Shown: positions 36,451 to 49,686 of the stretch, piece by piece | Position numbering within the stretch: the first letter of the stretch is position 1 | How the letters are laid out: each line of letters starts with the position of its first letter | Assembly: GCA_947561395.2 (NCBI GenBank) | Contig: OX387190.1 | Span: forward strand, 38,242,392 to 38,306,391 | DNA length: 64,000 nucleotides | Source: Buxus sempervirens | Taxonomy: Eukaryota; Streptophyta; Magnoliopsida; Buxales; Buxaceae | Direction: 5' to 3' | Made by a program: the position numbers and the translations under genes | The notes under the pieces: model-generated | Seen by the model: only the letters and a program-made list of their open reading frames with translations | What the model was told of the DNA's origin: nothing | The model's database searches: none

Positions 36451-36933
36451 TATACATAAATATTCTTGATCGGAAGTGTTGCAGACGCCCGACTCCCCAT
36501 GGACGGTTATTCCAATCAAATCCATTTTTACTCTTATTCGTCCCCAGCTCTAATCCAAAGTCCACTCAGACTCATAATAATAACACACGATTTCAACCCA
36601 GAACTCTCATTTCCAGAAAAAACATAACATCTCCTTGGAACAAAAACGTGATGCAAACTTTAATATAGACACAAAACGGAGAATGAAAGGAAGGACGAGA
36701 ACAGAAAAATAGAAAAGCAAGCCCATATAGAACTCTTTAGTACCATATTACCATCCTCAATTTAGGCCTTAACCAAGTAAGAATTGAGACATTAAACTAA
36801 ACAGTTAAAAAAAGGAAAAAGAAAAGGTTTACATGCCTGACACCCTTACGGTACCTATAATAAATAACAAACAAACAAAAAAAAGAAAAGAAACTGTGTT
36901 TAGAAGACAATGCTTTTTATGGAAGCAAGCACA

Positions 36934-39900
36934 CTAGCCATCGTAGTCTCCTTCTGCAAACCTGTTCTCTGGATAGAAAACTGCAACAACTTGTTTCCCA
37001 CCAAACTTTCTTCCATTCAGCCCCAACCGTGCCTTTGCAGCCCCATCCACGTCAGCGTACTCCAAGAAAACCTAAATGAAGAAGAGAAAGAAACAAGCTC
37101 ATTTTCCATGATTATGATTGTATATGGATCTAAAAGTGCCTGTATAGTGTATCGGTTGCAGTTCTCGGGTTGAACTACTGCAAAGTAATCCAGATACATT
37201 TTGAGTCCAGAAGGACCACTGAAATGGATTAATTTATAGCTAACAAAGTATGGATTTATAATTAGTAATAAGATGACAGGCAATGGAATTTTACTGATTT
37301 AAAAGGTTAAGATTCACGCCATAATTTGGTTACTTGGTGTGGTTTCACTAGCTCAGACAACATAGATGGAACCCAACTTTTGCTGGCTCATGCTCACATA
37401 AGCTAAAGCCCTTTTTCTTTTTCTTCATTTTTTTAAATTATAAACCATGTTTATATATGTTTGCAAGAACAAGGAAGATTAGATCCTGGGTCAAACCAGA
37501 AACCCCATCCTTAAATTTCCCATGTATCAAAATAGACAACTAACAAGAAAATATACTTGGTCCTACAGTGTGCATGTGTACATAGATATATAGCATCTGT
37601 CTGTGTCCAAAAATATAAATAAATATGTGCATATGTACGCAAGGACAACGAAAGAGGAAATATTTGGCATTAGTGTAGATAGCATTCCAGAAACACAAGA
37701 ACACACAAGTACGAACACACACATGGAGTTTCTTATACTAACCTTCCCAGCTCCTGGAGATGGTTCACCATTTGGTCCTGGGCGTGGTATAACTACTTTC
37801 GCCAATGTACCTACAAAATGCACATAAGTCAGAAATCCTTGTAAATTTCCAAAATAGAGAGGACAAATATTGTTAAGATAGAAGAGAAAGGTCATGGAAT
37901 CTTCTGTAAGTGGGTTAGGCCTGATTCTTTATGGCAGAATGTGGGATTACAAAAGGCTGTAAAACAGAAAGATAGAAGACAAAGAAAATCAATATAAGCA
38001 AAGATATTGTTAAACAAAAACAAGACAGAGATCCTTCATGCAATCAACAACTTTAATACAAAGAAATTACCAAATTTTCCACCCTCCCCTCTCATGTCTT
38101 CTACTATATCTTCATACTCCTCATCGTCTTTGAGTTCATCTTCCGAAACAACCTCTGTTAAGCAGACAACCTTCGTGGCAAGGGCACCAGGTTGGTAAAC
38201 AAGCTTCTGCAAACAGGTAGGATCAGGTGAATGCCAACATCAAATAGCACATCAATATCGATATCAAATGGTGTAGGGTCAACCAAAATTTTTTTTTCAT
38301 CTCCGCCAAAAAGTATATATATGGTAAGATGGAGCCACTATGCTGATGAATGACATTACATATCACGCAAGACAAAACATTAAAGATTCAAAACCAACTA
38401 GAAAATAAATTTTCAAAATTATGAATTCAGCAGCTGGTCAACTGCCCTGTAACATGGCTGATATTTTCCATCATAGGATGGAAGATGTCCTGTCCCATAA
38501 CATGTTTCTTGTGCAGAGCTCAGGGTAAACCATTTACTTCTCCATTGCAGGTGGTCGCAGCTCAGCTTTGGTTTTATTTTATTGATTCCATTAGTGTTTC
38601 TTGGGTAATGCCTAACTCCTTACAGGCACTATTTTAGCAATGTCAATCCCCGGGGCTAGGACGCAGGGGCCATATTCTCCTTTTAGTTCTATTTCATGCA
38701 ATTTTTTGGGCATGTGTGGAAGGACAGAAATCAGAGATTTTTCAGAATAAAAAGTGCATCGACAGAGACTGTCATAGAAGCCATTTCAATCTCGTTGGCT
38801 GCTTGGGTTTCAGATCAACCTGACTTTAGAGGGATTTCTTTAGCAGATTTCTTAGGGCAGTGGCACAATATTTGCTTCAAATTCTCAATCCTGTAGCAGC
38901 TTGGAAAGCTCTCCCACAAGTTTTCTGAATCTTAACTTCGACGGGAGTTTGCTTGGAAATCCAGGTAGGTCAAGTGTAGGTAGGTCCTATAGGAGAGGGT
39001 GATTCAGTTAGGGCTGAAATTTTGGTAAGCTTGACTGGTTTGGAGCAGGCAAGGACTTAACAGTTTTCTCAATCTGATGGTGGAAGGTGATAGCAGCACT
39101 GTGATCAACTGGATGTCTAAGGCTATTACCTGTTCCTGACAACTGCAACATTATGCAAGGCTATAAAATTAGCTGCTGAGATGAACACTGGCTTCAACCA
39201 TATACCTCATTCTGCTAATGATCTAGCTCATCGATTGACCAAGTTGGAGATCGATAGCTTTGATTTTCCAGGAAGGTGCTGAGGGTTGGTTTTCCTGGGT
39301 TTTCTGCTTTTATCTATTGTTGTTTTATCTGTGTATATTTTATGTTATGTACTTTGGTTATCTCTCTTGGTCATAAAATCATTACCTTTTTTTTTATTAA
39401 AAAAAAAAGGTTTACCTGTAACATATAAAGAATGAAAAGCACTAGAAACTAAATCTTCCAAACTATTAACAGTTCCAATCAGGAGAACAAAAGCCTTAGA
39501 GCTCAACAATTTTAACAGTCATAATCTCTACCAAAGGTTCTAATAATTCCCAACAGATAAATTACCCCATTACAGAACTACTAGAACAGAAGTCCTAAAG
39601 GTCTAGTACCAGGTGAAAAAAACATGGGTCAGCATATTATTATCTTTTTGTTGCTGTTCTTTTTAAAGATTGAGTAGTATACCAAGAAGTCTAAATACTC
39701 GCCCAAGGTGTGAATTTGCTTTCAATACATCCATTAAGAAAACAAGGGGCAACATAGAGATTGTTTCTTACCTGCAACGCAATTTGCTGCTGCGCCTGCA
39801 ATAGTACATTCTCCTGCTCAGGTTTGGGCTGGGAAGCACCCTGGTTTGCACGTCTCACAGTAAGAGTTTTATCGCCCATTTTAATACCATTTAGAGCTAC

Positions 39901-42900
39901 ACAGGCAATATCCGTAACCGAGAGGTCCTGGTAAACGCAGAACGCATAGCCCTTCGAGTTTCCAGTTTCTCTATCCTTGACCAGATCAAAACCCCGAAGA
40001 GGCCCAAAAGATTCAAGCAGCTCCCTGACCTGTGCTTCTGTGAAGTAGTAGGGGAGCCCACCCACAAAGATACGGTCCGGACCTTCAAGCCCACCAGCCG
40101 AACCCGGAGTTAATCCTACAGCACCTAGATTCAGGTTGGGATTGGGTTGACTAGGGCCAAGTGTTGCAGCAAGAGAAGGGTTGTAGTCGCTAGGTCTCCT
40201 CACTTTAACTGGCGCACCCTACACATATTTTGGGATGAACTCAAACAAGTCATGCAAATAACAATATGCATAAGTGAAGCCATAAAAAGAAATTATAAGA
40301 GAGAAAACAAAAGAAAATTTGAATTTGAATTAGAAAAAGACAAAAGATTAAGTCAGAAAGATATTTTCATCTATAAGCAAAGGCCTTGCTGAAAAGATAT
40401 GGTTAGGATTAGAGTCCAATAACTATATTTTCATCTTTATAGTTGGAATAGCCAGAAACTACATTGCAGCTTCCTATTGAAGATAATGAGGCATACTATA
40501 AAACAGATCTTACAGCTTGTATGGCATTAATCAATCTGACAGGAAAATAACATACCTCAAACATGATCCCATCCAAAGCCATTGCATTACTAGCCTCCTC
40601 AACTGATCTCATCTCCACAAAAGCGAACTTCTTTTCATGATTTATATAGACATTAACCACAGCATCCCCTGCAGAAAACAAGGCATAAGGATTGTCATTC
40701 TGTCATACAGAAAGGTAATATAGTTTCTATTAGATGAGAAAATGAAAACACCTGTTGACGAACCTGGTCCGGCGGTGTTCCCTCCAATTGCTGCCATAAC
40801 CTGACTGAAAAAGGTGGCTACTGACTGTAGTAAACATAAGTCAGCAATGAATAACAAATATTATCTCAAGCATTAAGACAAATAGAACTAGAGCCCCAAA
40901 ATTTTTCAGGAAGAACAAACTTGTACTGTTCCAAAACAACAATAAGGATAACCCAACAGACAAAAATACATGCATTTTAATACCCTCTTTCAGCAGTATG
41001 CCGGGAACTTCAGAACCATACTCACCAAAACTCCATCGTGTTAAAAACAGCACCAGAGTTCCCATTAAATAATAAGCATCAACTTTAAGTATTGAAATCC
41101 CATGGCATGTATCACTAATATCAGCCAAAGAAAAAAAAAAGCTCACAGAATTATAAATTAGGAAGCAAGTCCTCATCGTTAAGATATAATAAATTTGTAA
41201 GACTTTTGGGTTTTTTTTGGCTTTGTGGTCAAGTTGAGATATTCATTGCTTGACAAAAAAGCTCTATAAGAATCCTTTGTTTATAAGTGAAGCTTCTTAT
41301 AAACTAAGCCCATGGACGTAAGTCTTTAAACCAAACCACGTAACTTCTTTCTTTGTTTGCTTGCTTAGCTCTTTTCTCTGCTTACTCTTGTCATCTCATT
41401 TTTTATTTTTGCAACACCAAAGAAATTCTACGAAAAAAAAAGGGAATTTTTCAGATTTATCACAGCACAATGCAACCTCTGGAACAAACAATTAGGCAGA
41501 GCATTGTGGCATTGAATAAACGAAGATATGAACTGTAAATGCTCTCATGGGATCAACATGATGCAATGAAAGAAAAATAAATAATTAATAGGACATCAGT
41601 CATAGGGAATAAAAGCTAAAAACACTCCAACAACAAGTTATCAGAGCAGTGAACTAGCTTAGGGCAATTTTTTTTTTTTTTGGTAGAAAGCTTAGGGCAA
41701 TTAATGAATAGCACTTGGCATGTAAAACATAGACAATTTCAATTTTGCCACCAAAGCTATTTATCCACAAGTATCAAATAACATTGTCCCCAACTCAACC
41801 ACCATTGAAAAATCTGAAAAATCTAGAAATGATATGAAAAATCTGAAGAATCTAGAAATGATATAAATATTCAAATGAACAAAAATTGAACAGTCCAAAA
41901 GTTTAAATTTATGATCCACAAAATAAACCCGCATTCAAGAACATTTAACTGAACTAACACATTTCAAAACTATCAATTAAGAAGGTACCATATTATAACC
42001 AGTACAACACTTATTTATAAATATTGCAATCAGCATTTTCCATTTCTGCGATCAGTATCGATGGGTTTCGAAATGGAATCCACCAAATTCCAAAGGTATG
42101 TTCAAACCACCCTTGTTTCTACCGGTATAGAGCTGTACCCCTCTCTAAGCACAATTCTGCAGCAAAAAGTACTCTAATGGGCAGATCCCACACTTTCCCT
42201 AATACTTCTCTGTTAATACGTAAATTTATTATAAAAAACTGACCTCTTCAATGATGTTTATGTTACAGAAATTTATGTTCATATAAGAAGATATAAATAG
42301 TTACAATAAAATTAAATTAAGGACAAAGTTCACAGAGAAGATGAACTTTAGGATTCTATCCCAGTCTATTTTGACTGTTGCATTACCATACCAGTTATTA
42401 AAGGCAGAATCAGCAATAACTTTACTTTACATTAACAAATGTAAATGGCTATAGTTGAAGGGATGAAGTACAATAAAAAGTATGGTTTAACGTAGATAAT
42501 AAAATTCCACGCTTTCATTATATTTTCAAGGAAGGAATATGTATAAAAAAAATCAAGTTTTTTTCCACAAAAATCTTTGGCAACTGGAAAAGACTATAAG
42601 TGCTTTCCTATAATCAGAAAATACAATTTTGCCAAAATAAAAATGCAAAAAAGAAGTAATACATCCAGAAAAAAAAACAAAAAGTCAACACAAAATTCCA
42701 AAATAAAAAACTGAAAAATGAATGGAGTATCAAACCTGTTCATTAGCTGATGGAGGAAGACCACCAACATATACCCGTCGAGCATGCCGCGTGGCCTAGC
42801 ACCACCAAGAATAATTGTCAGAATTCAATAAGCTTACAACAACAAAAACAACCAATATCCATAAAACATGTTTGATGCACTAAACCTGCTGGGTCATTGC

Positions 42901-45900
42901 CTGGACTGGCATAACAGGAAGGGCACCAAGCTGCCACATAGAAATGAGAAAATGAACAAACAGGTTAACAAAATCAATAACAAACCACCACACTTCAAAA
43001 GGGGAAATCAATATAACCTGTCCAGGCGCTATTGAAAACATATTGGGGAACATTCCAGGAATTGTTGGGGTTGTCCCAGGAATCTGGCCTGCAAAAACAT
43101 TATTGAATTAGCTCATCTTCAATTTACAAAATCAAAGTACCAATATACCATATCAAATTATATACCAAAGTAACATGCACAGCATTGCCTTCATGACCAT
43201 ATCTAATTCAATAATGCACAACATTATTGAATTAGCTCATCTTCAATTTAGCATATCCAATATTCGTGCAATAAAATTTATCAAACATATGAAAGAAATA
43301 CATCATTTTCAAGTACTGGAGGAAATATTAGTATGACTACCAAAAAGGCAATAGTTGTCGGTTGAAGACGAACAAGATCCATCAAACCAGTGCATTGATT
43401 CCTCCTTCTACATAAAAGCTACAGAACTCGGCTCACGCCCATTGGCAGCACAGTGGGGCAAGTAGCCCAACATTGCCTTCTTAGAATAAGAAATAGACAC
43501 AAAAACAAACAAACCACCACCAAAAACAAGAAAACAACCAAAAAAATGTTCTCAGTTTCTGAATTAATCCACAAATTAAATATAAAAGAACAATATAACC
43601 CACCCATAAAATTGGCCTTCAAGTTGCAAAAACTATTATGTAATAAATAAGCATCTCTTACCACATTGATAGCATGCAATTTGACACGAACTTTCCAGGC
43701 TAAGTGAAAACAAAGAAAATAGATGTTACAGATAAAGGAACAATTAAATTGAAGAAGACATGTACCTGCAGCAGCAGCACCAGCTAGTAATGCAGTTGCA
43801 GGAGGTGCCATATCAAATCCACTTATCCTTTTGCTGCAATGTCATAAATTTATTAGTAAGGGTTCACCACAAAACATTGCCACCTTATGACAGTTTATGA
43901 ACCGTGGTTAGCAGATGACTAATAGATATGTGATAAGTAAAACACAATTGGAGTCTATGAATCATTTGTTTATACGCTGCAGTATAGCTCAATAATTTAT
44001 GGTCTTACTTCTTATCTAGGTTTGAGATGAATTGGGTGCAACCTAGAGAGCTATATCAAAATATGGAATCTTGGGGTTGAAGCAAATCTAATGTTCATAG
44101 GAAGGTGATATGGGGATTGATACCAGCAACAATCATGTGGACTTTGTGGAAAAAAGAGGAATATGATGATTTTTTAAAGATAAATCCAGCACTCAGAGAA
44201 CTATTACTCACACAGTGATCAGACACTGCCTATTTGGTCATCAAGTATGGAATCGGGCATCAACTTGAATGTTCAGGGTGTCATTAACTGTGTTAATTAT
44301 GATGTATTGTAGAATGCTCTAGTTTTCTGCATCCTTTCTGTACACAGTTCATGTACAGGTTCTGCTCTCTTGCCTGCAGGCTTTTACCTTTCTTAAAATA
44401 TATTCTTATTACTGATAAAAAAAAAACAATTCCACCTTGTTAGACACATGTACGTAGAATAAGTAAGCATAACTCTGCCAATGTTGATTTGTATTGTTGC
44501 ACTTTTGGACATCATCAGTCCCAAGTTCTCAAAAAAAATAAAAGGACCAGGGATTTCATCAGATTGGCAGGTGGTATATAACATTAGGTAGGTCTGTGTT
44601 AACATGATTTGTCAACTATTATCTCATCCTTATGCCAGGGCGTCCTCTGGACACAAAATGCTACAGCTGAATCATGTTGTAGAGATAAGTAAGCAAGGGT
44701 TAGATAAGAATTGATTGTCAACAATTAGTGTAAAGGTAAGCAAGGGTTCTTGCATCAGAGTGAAAAATCACAAGTAAAGAAGTTAATTCAATAAAAATAG
44801 GAGTCATCGAGCTACTTGGAACACAGGGACTTCGATAGAGAAGAAGTTAGAGCCAACAAATATAAGGAAATCAAAATAATGTGTCCACATGAGACTAAAT
44901 GGAAATGGGAAAACGCAGAAGAGGTCGACAAATAAAAAGTCTTGTCATGTAAGAAAATAAAAGATTAGAAATTATGCAGGAATATATGGAAGCAAATGGC
45001 ATAAAGGATGATGTTTTAAGCGTTAAGAATTACTTATAGGTTAATGGCATTGGATTAGTTGTAAGATGAGGATATTAATATCATTAGTGCCTATGAGGAT
45101 TAGTTGTACAATTAGAAGCAGACATAAAAGAAAAATTTTGAAAATAAAAAGATCGTTTAAATAAAGAAACACCCTGCAAGAAAAAAAATTACTTGAGGTG
45201 AAGATCTAAATGGTCATATTGGAAAGGAAAGCGAAGGATGTAATATAAGACATGGGAGACGAAGTGTTGCACTGAGAAATGAGATGCAAGAAGCATTCCT
45301 TAAAAGGCTTGTGTTCCTGTATTAGCTAATGATTTTTTTCTAAATGAGAATTGAAAAATGCAACATGACAACCCAACAGATTTTAGAAACCAATTGCATA
45401 AAATAATCGAATAATATTAAATGACTCATGAGCCAAGAAAATATTTTATATCCAGCATCAAGAAAGCACCAACAACCCCAAATCATGTCAACTACCTAAT
45501 CAAAAGCATCGGAAAGCATAAATTACCTCTTTGATCGTGACCGAGAGCGGGACCTTGACCTATGCTCAGATTTAGCTGTTGAATGAGATCGAGACCTATG
45601 TCCATGCCTCTCTTCTTTGTCTCTATCATAATCTCTACGCCTGGGATTGACATTAAATCAAAAAATCATCACAACCTTAAATTATAATTTTGGCATTCTA
45701 TACTTTTGATCTTATAAAAAGTTAAAAAAGAAAAATTATGGTAATAAATCCAGAGAACAAAAGGCGGCAAAGTCACCTCTCGGGGTCACGACTCCGATGA
45801 TAGTCATCGTCTTCTCTATCCCGGCCCCGCTCCCTTCTATCACTCCGATCCCTGTGGTGATCTCTATGAAGACGGTCACGATCCCGGTCTCGCTCCCTGT

Positions 45901-47255
45901 CCCTGTCCCTGTCCCTGACCCTTTCCCTGTCCCTGTCACGGTCTTTATCCCTGCCCTTCTCTCTTTCCCGTTCCCTGCTTTTCGAAGACTCTCCTTCATA
46001 TTCGCGAGAACCACGCTGCAATGTTTCATTATTAAACTATGATGCGTATTCAACAAACCACTCAATGAAAAACTATCCTCTCAAGAAATGAAAGATAAAT
46101 GGACATTTTAGCCGTAACATAACAAGTACATATATAAAATATACTGTTCACACTGTACATACCATCTTACCATGAAAAAAGCATCCAATAAATCCATGTA
46201 TATCATAATTCAAACATAAGTACAACTGAAGTCTACGAGCCCAAAAAAGATATATAAAGTGGCAAAGAAAAGAAACAAAGATAATTTGTGCGCCAAACAA
46301 AATGATGACCAAGAAAATAACAAACAAGACAATAACAGAACGTGTTCACTGTTGTGCCTTCGCAAGAACATGTGACGCTTGCATGAGCAGCAATTCATAT
46401 TGTCTTTAGAACATAGATACATGCTGCCTGGCTGAGTGCGCAGCCATTGTAACCCGAGAAAAAAAAACACTTCTAGGTGTGTCTCACCATATGTGTGTGT
46501 GTGTGTGTGTTTGTGCGTGTGTTCATCTGTGTGGTTGGGGTGGGGGAGATATTCTGCAAATGCTCTGCATCTGAGTGTGCAATCTAGTCTAGTAAAACAA
46601 ACTAAATTAAACATTAAATAAAGAATAGGAAAAAGCACTTAATGAAAGAAAAAAAAAAAAAGAAGAGAAAATCATGACCATATCATGTAAAACGACAGGC
46701 AATCAAAGTAATGGAGGTATCCCTAAGAACAAGACCATGCTTAATAAACTTGTTTAATTAACAGAGCTTGATTGAAGAGAAATATCCATCCAAGACCCTG
46801 ACGCGTACAGTTCGTCCCATGAGGATAAAAATTCATCGAATGCCCCAAATAGAAACCAAAATAATAGCCTTGTGTATTGGATAGGCCAAATCTTGATCTT
46901 CTAAACGCTAAAACTAAACTACTGCCATCCGTACACAATTCATAAACAACGACGACCCTATCATTCCACCAATAAAGTAGATTTCTGACGATCCCTAAAT
47001 TAATCCTCAACAGCCTACAGATGGCAGCAACGAGTATTTCCTCGTCTGAATTTTCTGACAGATCCAACCCGGCCTAAACTAGATATCAAAAGATCATCAT
47101 ATCATCTAATGAGCTCGTATTAACGCGAATACCCGAGATTTCGTATCGTTATAGTCCTCGAGTCCGCCATGGCTGCTGCTTTTGTGTTGAGGCGATGGAC
47201 TATAATCGTTGAAGCCATCACCGTTGCCATCGTACCTTCCCTCGTAATCAGGCAT
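36934..47255 (-). CDS. U2AF65: Splicing factor U2AF large subunit (U2AF65)
   Basis: Binds the polypyrimidine tract of 3' splice sites and recruits U2 snRNP, as a heterodimer with U2AF35. Thirteen exons: 47133-47255, 45777-46015, 45527-45640, 43766-43833, 43018-43088, 42886-42930, 42736-42795, 40764-40824, 40556-40668, 39772-40218, 38071-38206, 37743-37810 and 36934-37071; phases close to 560 aa. N-terminal Arg/Asp-Arg/Ser-rich region (about 42-160). Gly/Pro/Met-rich linker (KRISGFDMAPP...). RRM1 from about 226 with RNP2 VYVGGLP and RNP1 KKFAFVEM. RRM2 from about 347 with IFVGGLP and KGYAFCVY. C-terminal UHM (about 448-560) with acidic DELKDDEEYEDI and the R-x-F signature in NGRKFGG. The sequence follows plant U2AF65A/B very closely. 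The open frame upstream of the ATG at 47255 begins only with TTG, so it is not used as the start. Introns carry LINE fragments. Confidence 0.96.
38456..39410 (+). mobile_element. LINE 3' portion with RNase H remnant
   Basis: In the U2AF65 intron 38207-39771, antisense to the gene. The frame shows FGHVWKDRNQRFFRI and AAWVSDQPDFRGISLADFL, the LINE reverse-transcriptase C-terminal region. Further on, NHIPHSANDLAHRLTKLE matches the end of an RNase H domain (H.P...N..AH.L). It ends CATTACC, a T run and a poly(A) near 39399-39408. CCTGTAACAT at 38446-38455 and 39415-39424 may be the target duplication. Frames are broken, so the copy is dead. Confidence 0.72.
41656..41702 (-). mobile_element. Micro-retroinsertion (TTCTACC + poly(A)) with 14-bp TSD
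   Basis: AGCTTAGGGCAATT is exact at 41656-41669 and 41689-41702 in a U2AF65 intron. Between them, on the - strand, TTCTACC is followed by about a dozen A residues. This is one of the clearest members of the set. Confidence 0.75.
43888..44425 (+). mobile_element. LINE 3' fragment with hairpin and tail
   Basis: In the U2AF65 intron 43834-45526, antisense to the gene. NWVQPRELYQNMESWG and, in another frame, VIWGLIPATIMWTLWKKEE correspond to the RT C-terminal region also seen at 13711-13990. CTGTACA/TGTACAG forms a stem at 44338-44358; ATATTCTTATTACTGAT and poly(A) end at about 44425. Flanks ACATTGCCACCTTA (43874) and ACAATTCCACCTTG (after the tail) may be an aged target duplication. Confidence 0.72.
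46492..46510. repeat. GT microsatellite
   Basis: A (GT)n run in the first U2AF65 intron. The short open frames crossing it on both strands come only from this repeat. Confidence 0.75.
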
Positions 47256-47842
47256 CCTTGCTTGCTTCCTTCTTTTCTTCCCTCTTTCTATTCGACTCCT
47301 TCTATTCAATTTCTTCGAATCCTCTCCTTCGCGTTTAGACAAGCCGAGCCAGATTTAGGGCTTCTCCAGGCCTCCCGCTTCTTAAATACTGTTTAGGCGT
47401 AGCGGTCTGCCACGGTTTCCGTTCCCATCGAATAGGAAGGGAAAAATCTTGGGCCGTACTTGGGTAGACAGCATCAGTTTTTGGGTTGATGGGCAAGCGT
47501 CCAACATGCGACAAATGATGTTAAAGCAGCCCAATACCTGATCCGATTCCACGCCAAACACTTCGAAAGGAAGCAAATCCGATCCTCGGATACATCCCAC
47601 ATATAAAAAAGCAAACGCCCAGCCCATGACGGGTCGCTCTTTTTTTCGAAACTTATCAAGCCCACTATTTGATTTTTCGGTTTTTTTGGGTCTGGGTCGA
47701 TTTGCCGAAGGAGACTTGTACTTCGCGCAATCTCGTTCTCTTCTTTTATTTTATTTTATTCCTTTTAAAAAAAAAATTTCCCCCCTTTTTATTTTTGGCC
47801 AATCATTGCATCTGTTTTCACGATAAAACGCAAATAAAATAA

Positions 47843-48238
47843 GGGAAATTTTTGAGTTTTAAATTTTAATACACCTTTATCAAAATAATTACTTTTTAGT
47901 ATCATTTTAATGTTACAAATCAACTATTCCAAAAATGCCCTTATGTCACTTATCCAAATGACTTGTACAAGTCATTTTATTACTTGTACAAGTCTAAAAT
48001 GGCTTGTACAAGTCAATTTATTACTTGTACATTTTATTACTTGTACAAGTCTAAAATGGTTTGTACAAGTCTCGGAAGTAAATTGTAGGATGGTATTTTT
48101 GGAATAATTTATCCGTAATAGTGAAATGACACTAAAAATTAATTATTTTGATAAATGTGTATTAAAGGTTAAAACTCAAAACTTTCCCTACTAAATCTTA
48201 AATAGTTTGATAAAGTATCACTAAAAATTAAATTTCCC
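47843..48238. mobile_element. 396-bp MITE-like element with long inverted ends and palindromic core
   Basis: Outer ends are GGGAAATTT and AAATTTCCC. A second, longer inverted pair lies inside: GAGTTTTAAATTTTAATACA on the left and the complement of TGTATTAAAGGTTAAAACTC on the right. Both continue into TTATCAAAATAATT. ATAA precedes the left end and follows the right end, a possible 3-4 bp target duplication. The core (about 47950-48075) repeats the palindrome CTTGTACAAG about five times. A degenerate relative starts at 19694. It lies between the divergent U2AF65 and CSN4 genes. Confidence 0.7.
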
Positions 48239-49208
48239 ATAAAACAATGATGTACTAGAGTTGTTTATAATTTTTACATGTTTGATATTACCCGGTAAAA
48301 CGGGTGGGATCGACTATGCTAAGGGGTGACAATTGGTTAGTTTCAAAACAGATAATTACCGAAACGTGATTTGACATTTTTCTTAATTCCGTTGGGTTAC
48401 AGTAAAAAATAAAATAAATATGCCATATTAGTTCAGTATGGTTTATTACATCATCCATCAACCTAAAACTAACTAAAATTCAGGTAAGCCCGTGGCTAGA
48501 TGCAATCGTGAATTAGCCTCTAAATATATATATATAATTTGGCGTTACGAGCTTGTTTCAAGGAAATTAAACGATGGATAGAGGACAATTATTAATAGAT
48601 TTATTGTATATCTATATCTATACTATATATAATGGGAGGCACCCTTTGAAAGTTGCACTAACCAAAATGTGCAAATTTCCAAACAGCCCTTAGTCATTGT
48701 AAATATTGATTAATCAAATGGTACAATGGTCAAAACCACTTCAGATTTTAATACCTTATCAATCATTTATAAAACTGTTTCTCCCCTTTTGCATCTTTCT
48801 TCATGCGTGCAGTATTGTATGTGCACCCAACTAGTTGGACTTAATGAAAGGATGGGAATGAGTTGTTTCTTTGTATTATCATATCAAGTCTAACACGTGT
48901 GTCCACCATTTTAGCTTAGACATATAGGATTGGTGCAAGAAGCCTGTAATTTTCTGCACTAGTAAAAAGGTATAATGCGACAAAATAACTGTGTATTGCA
49001 CGTATATAACAGAGAGATTTATTCCTAAAACAATCTTATGATACTTCTTTTACCTTTATATTTGGTGGGGAAAATTAGTTTTTGTTTTTGTTTTCACATT
49101 CAAAAAATAACTTTTTAACAACTTGTAAAGTTTTTAAAACAATTACTCATATGCTCATTCCAATTGCATTCTTGCATTACTGCATGTGCCATGCCATCCA
49201 CTAGTAAC

Positions 49209-49660
49209 TAAGCTGGCAATCAATCAAAATGTCAAATAAGGTATGGATCTGCTAAGATCTAAATTTGAATTGAAAAAGAGAAACTAATATCCGAAGTCAA
49301 TCCGAAATCGGACGGATCTTTTATACCTGAATCAAAATTCAAAACCGAATATATATACAATATTCAACCGAATAGAATAACCAAAATCCAAATTTGATTT
49401 ATTACAACCACAAAACCCTTTGATTTTTTGTTTTAATAAGGTTGGTTCAACCATGGTCTATACAAAGTACAAAAAGTCTAACTTATTTTTGGTCTAGGTT
49501 CATGTATAGTATATTGATTTCGGTTCGGATATGGGTAAATTCGAATTCGAATTTTGTCGGATCTGAAATCTGTATTTGAACCATGGATTTATATCTCATA
49601 TCTGAATTCGGCATTTTTTGGGCCGGATTCGGATAAATATCTGACCCATTGCTAGCACTA
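49209..49660. mobile_element. 452-bp hAT-type MITE with exact 8-bp TSD
   Basis: CTAGTAAC is exact at 49201-49208 and 49661-49668. The ends TAAGCTGGCAAT and (complement) TAGTGCTAGCAAT match with small differences. The interior is made of variants of ATCCGAATTCG and contains GGTTCAACCATGGT, shared with the next element. No coding capacity. Confidence 0.85.
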
Positions 49661-49686
49661 CTAGTAACCTATAACAAGCACCACTC

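Noticed and set aside
45736..46065. Alternative frames over the Arg/Asp repeat exon of U2AF65
   Set aside because: They are shadows of the low-complexity CG(A/T)GA(C/T) coding repeat.
46210..46638. 142-codon open frame on - in the first U2AF65 intron
   Set aside because: It crosses the GT microsatellite (HTHKHTHTHT) and has no conserved motif.
47256..47342. In-frame N-terminal extension of U2AF65 rich in Lys/Arg
   Set aside because: The extension starts at TTG, not ATG; the first ATG in frame is 47255, which matches the family start.
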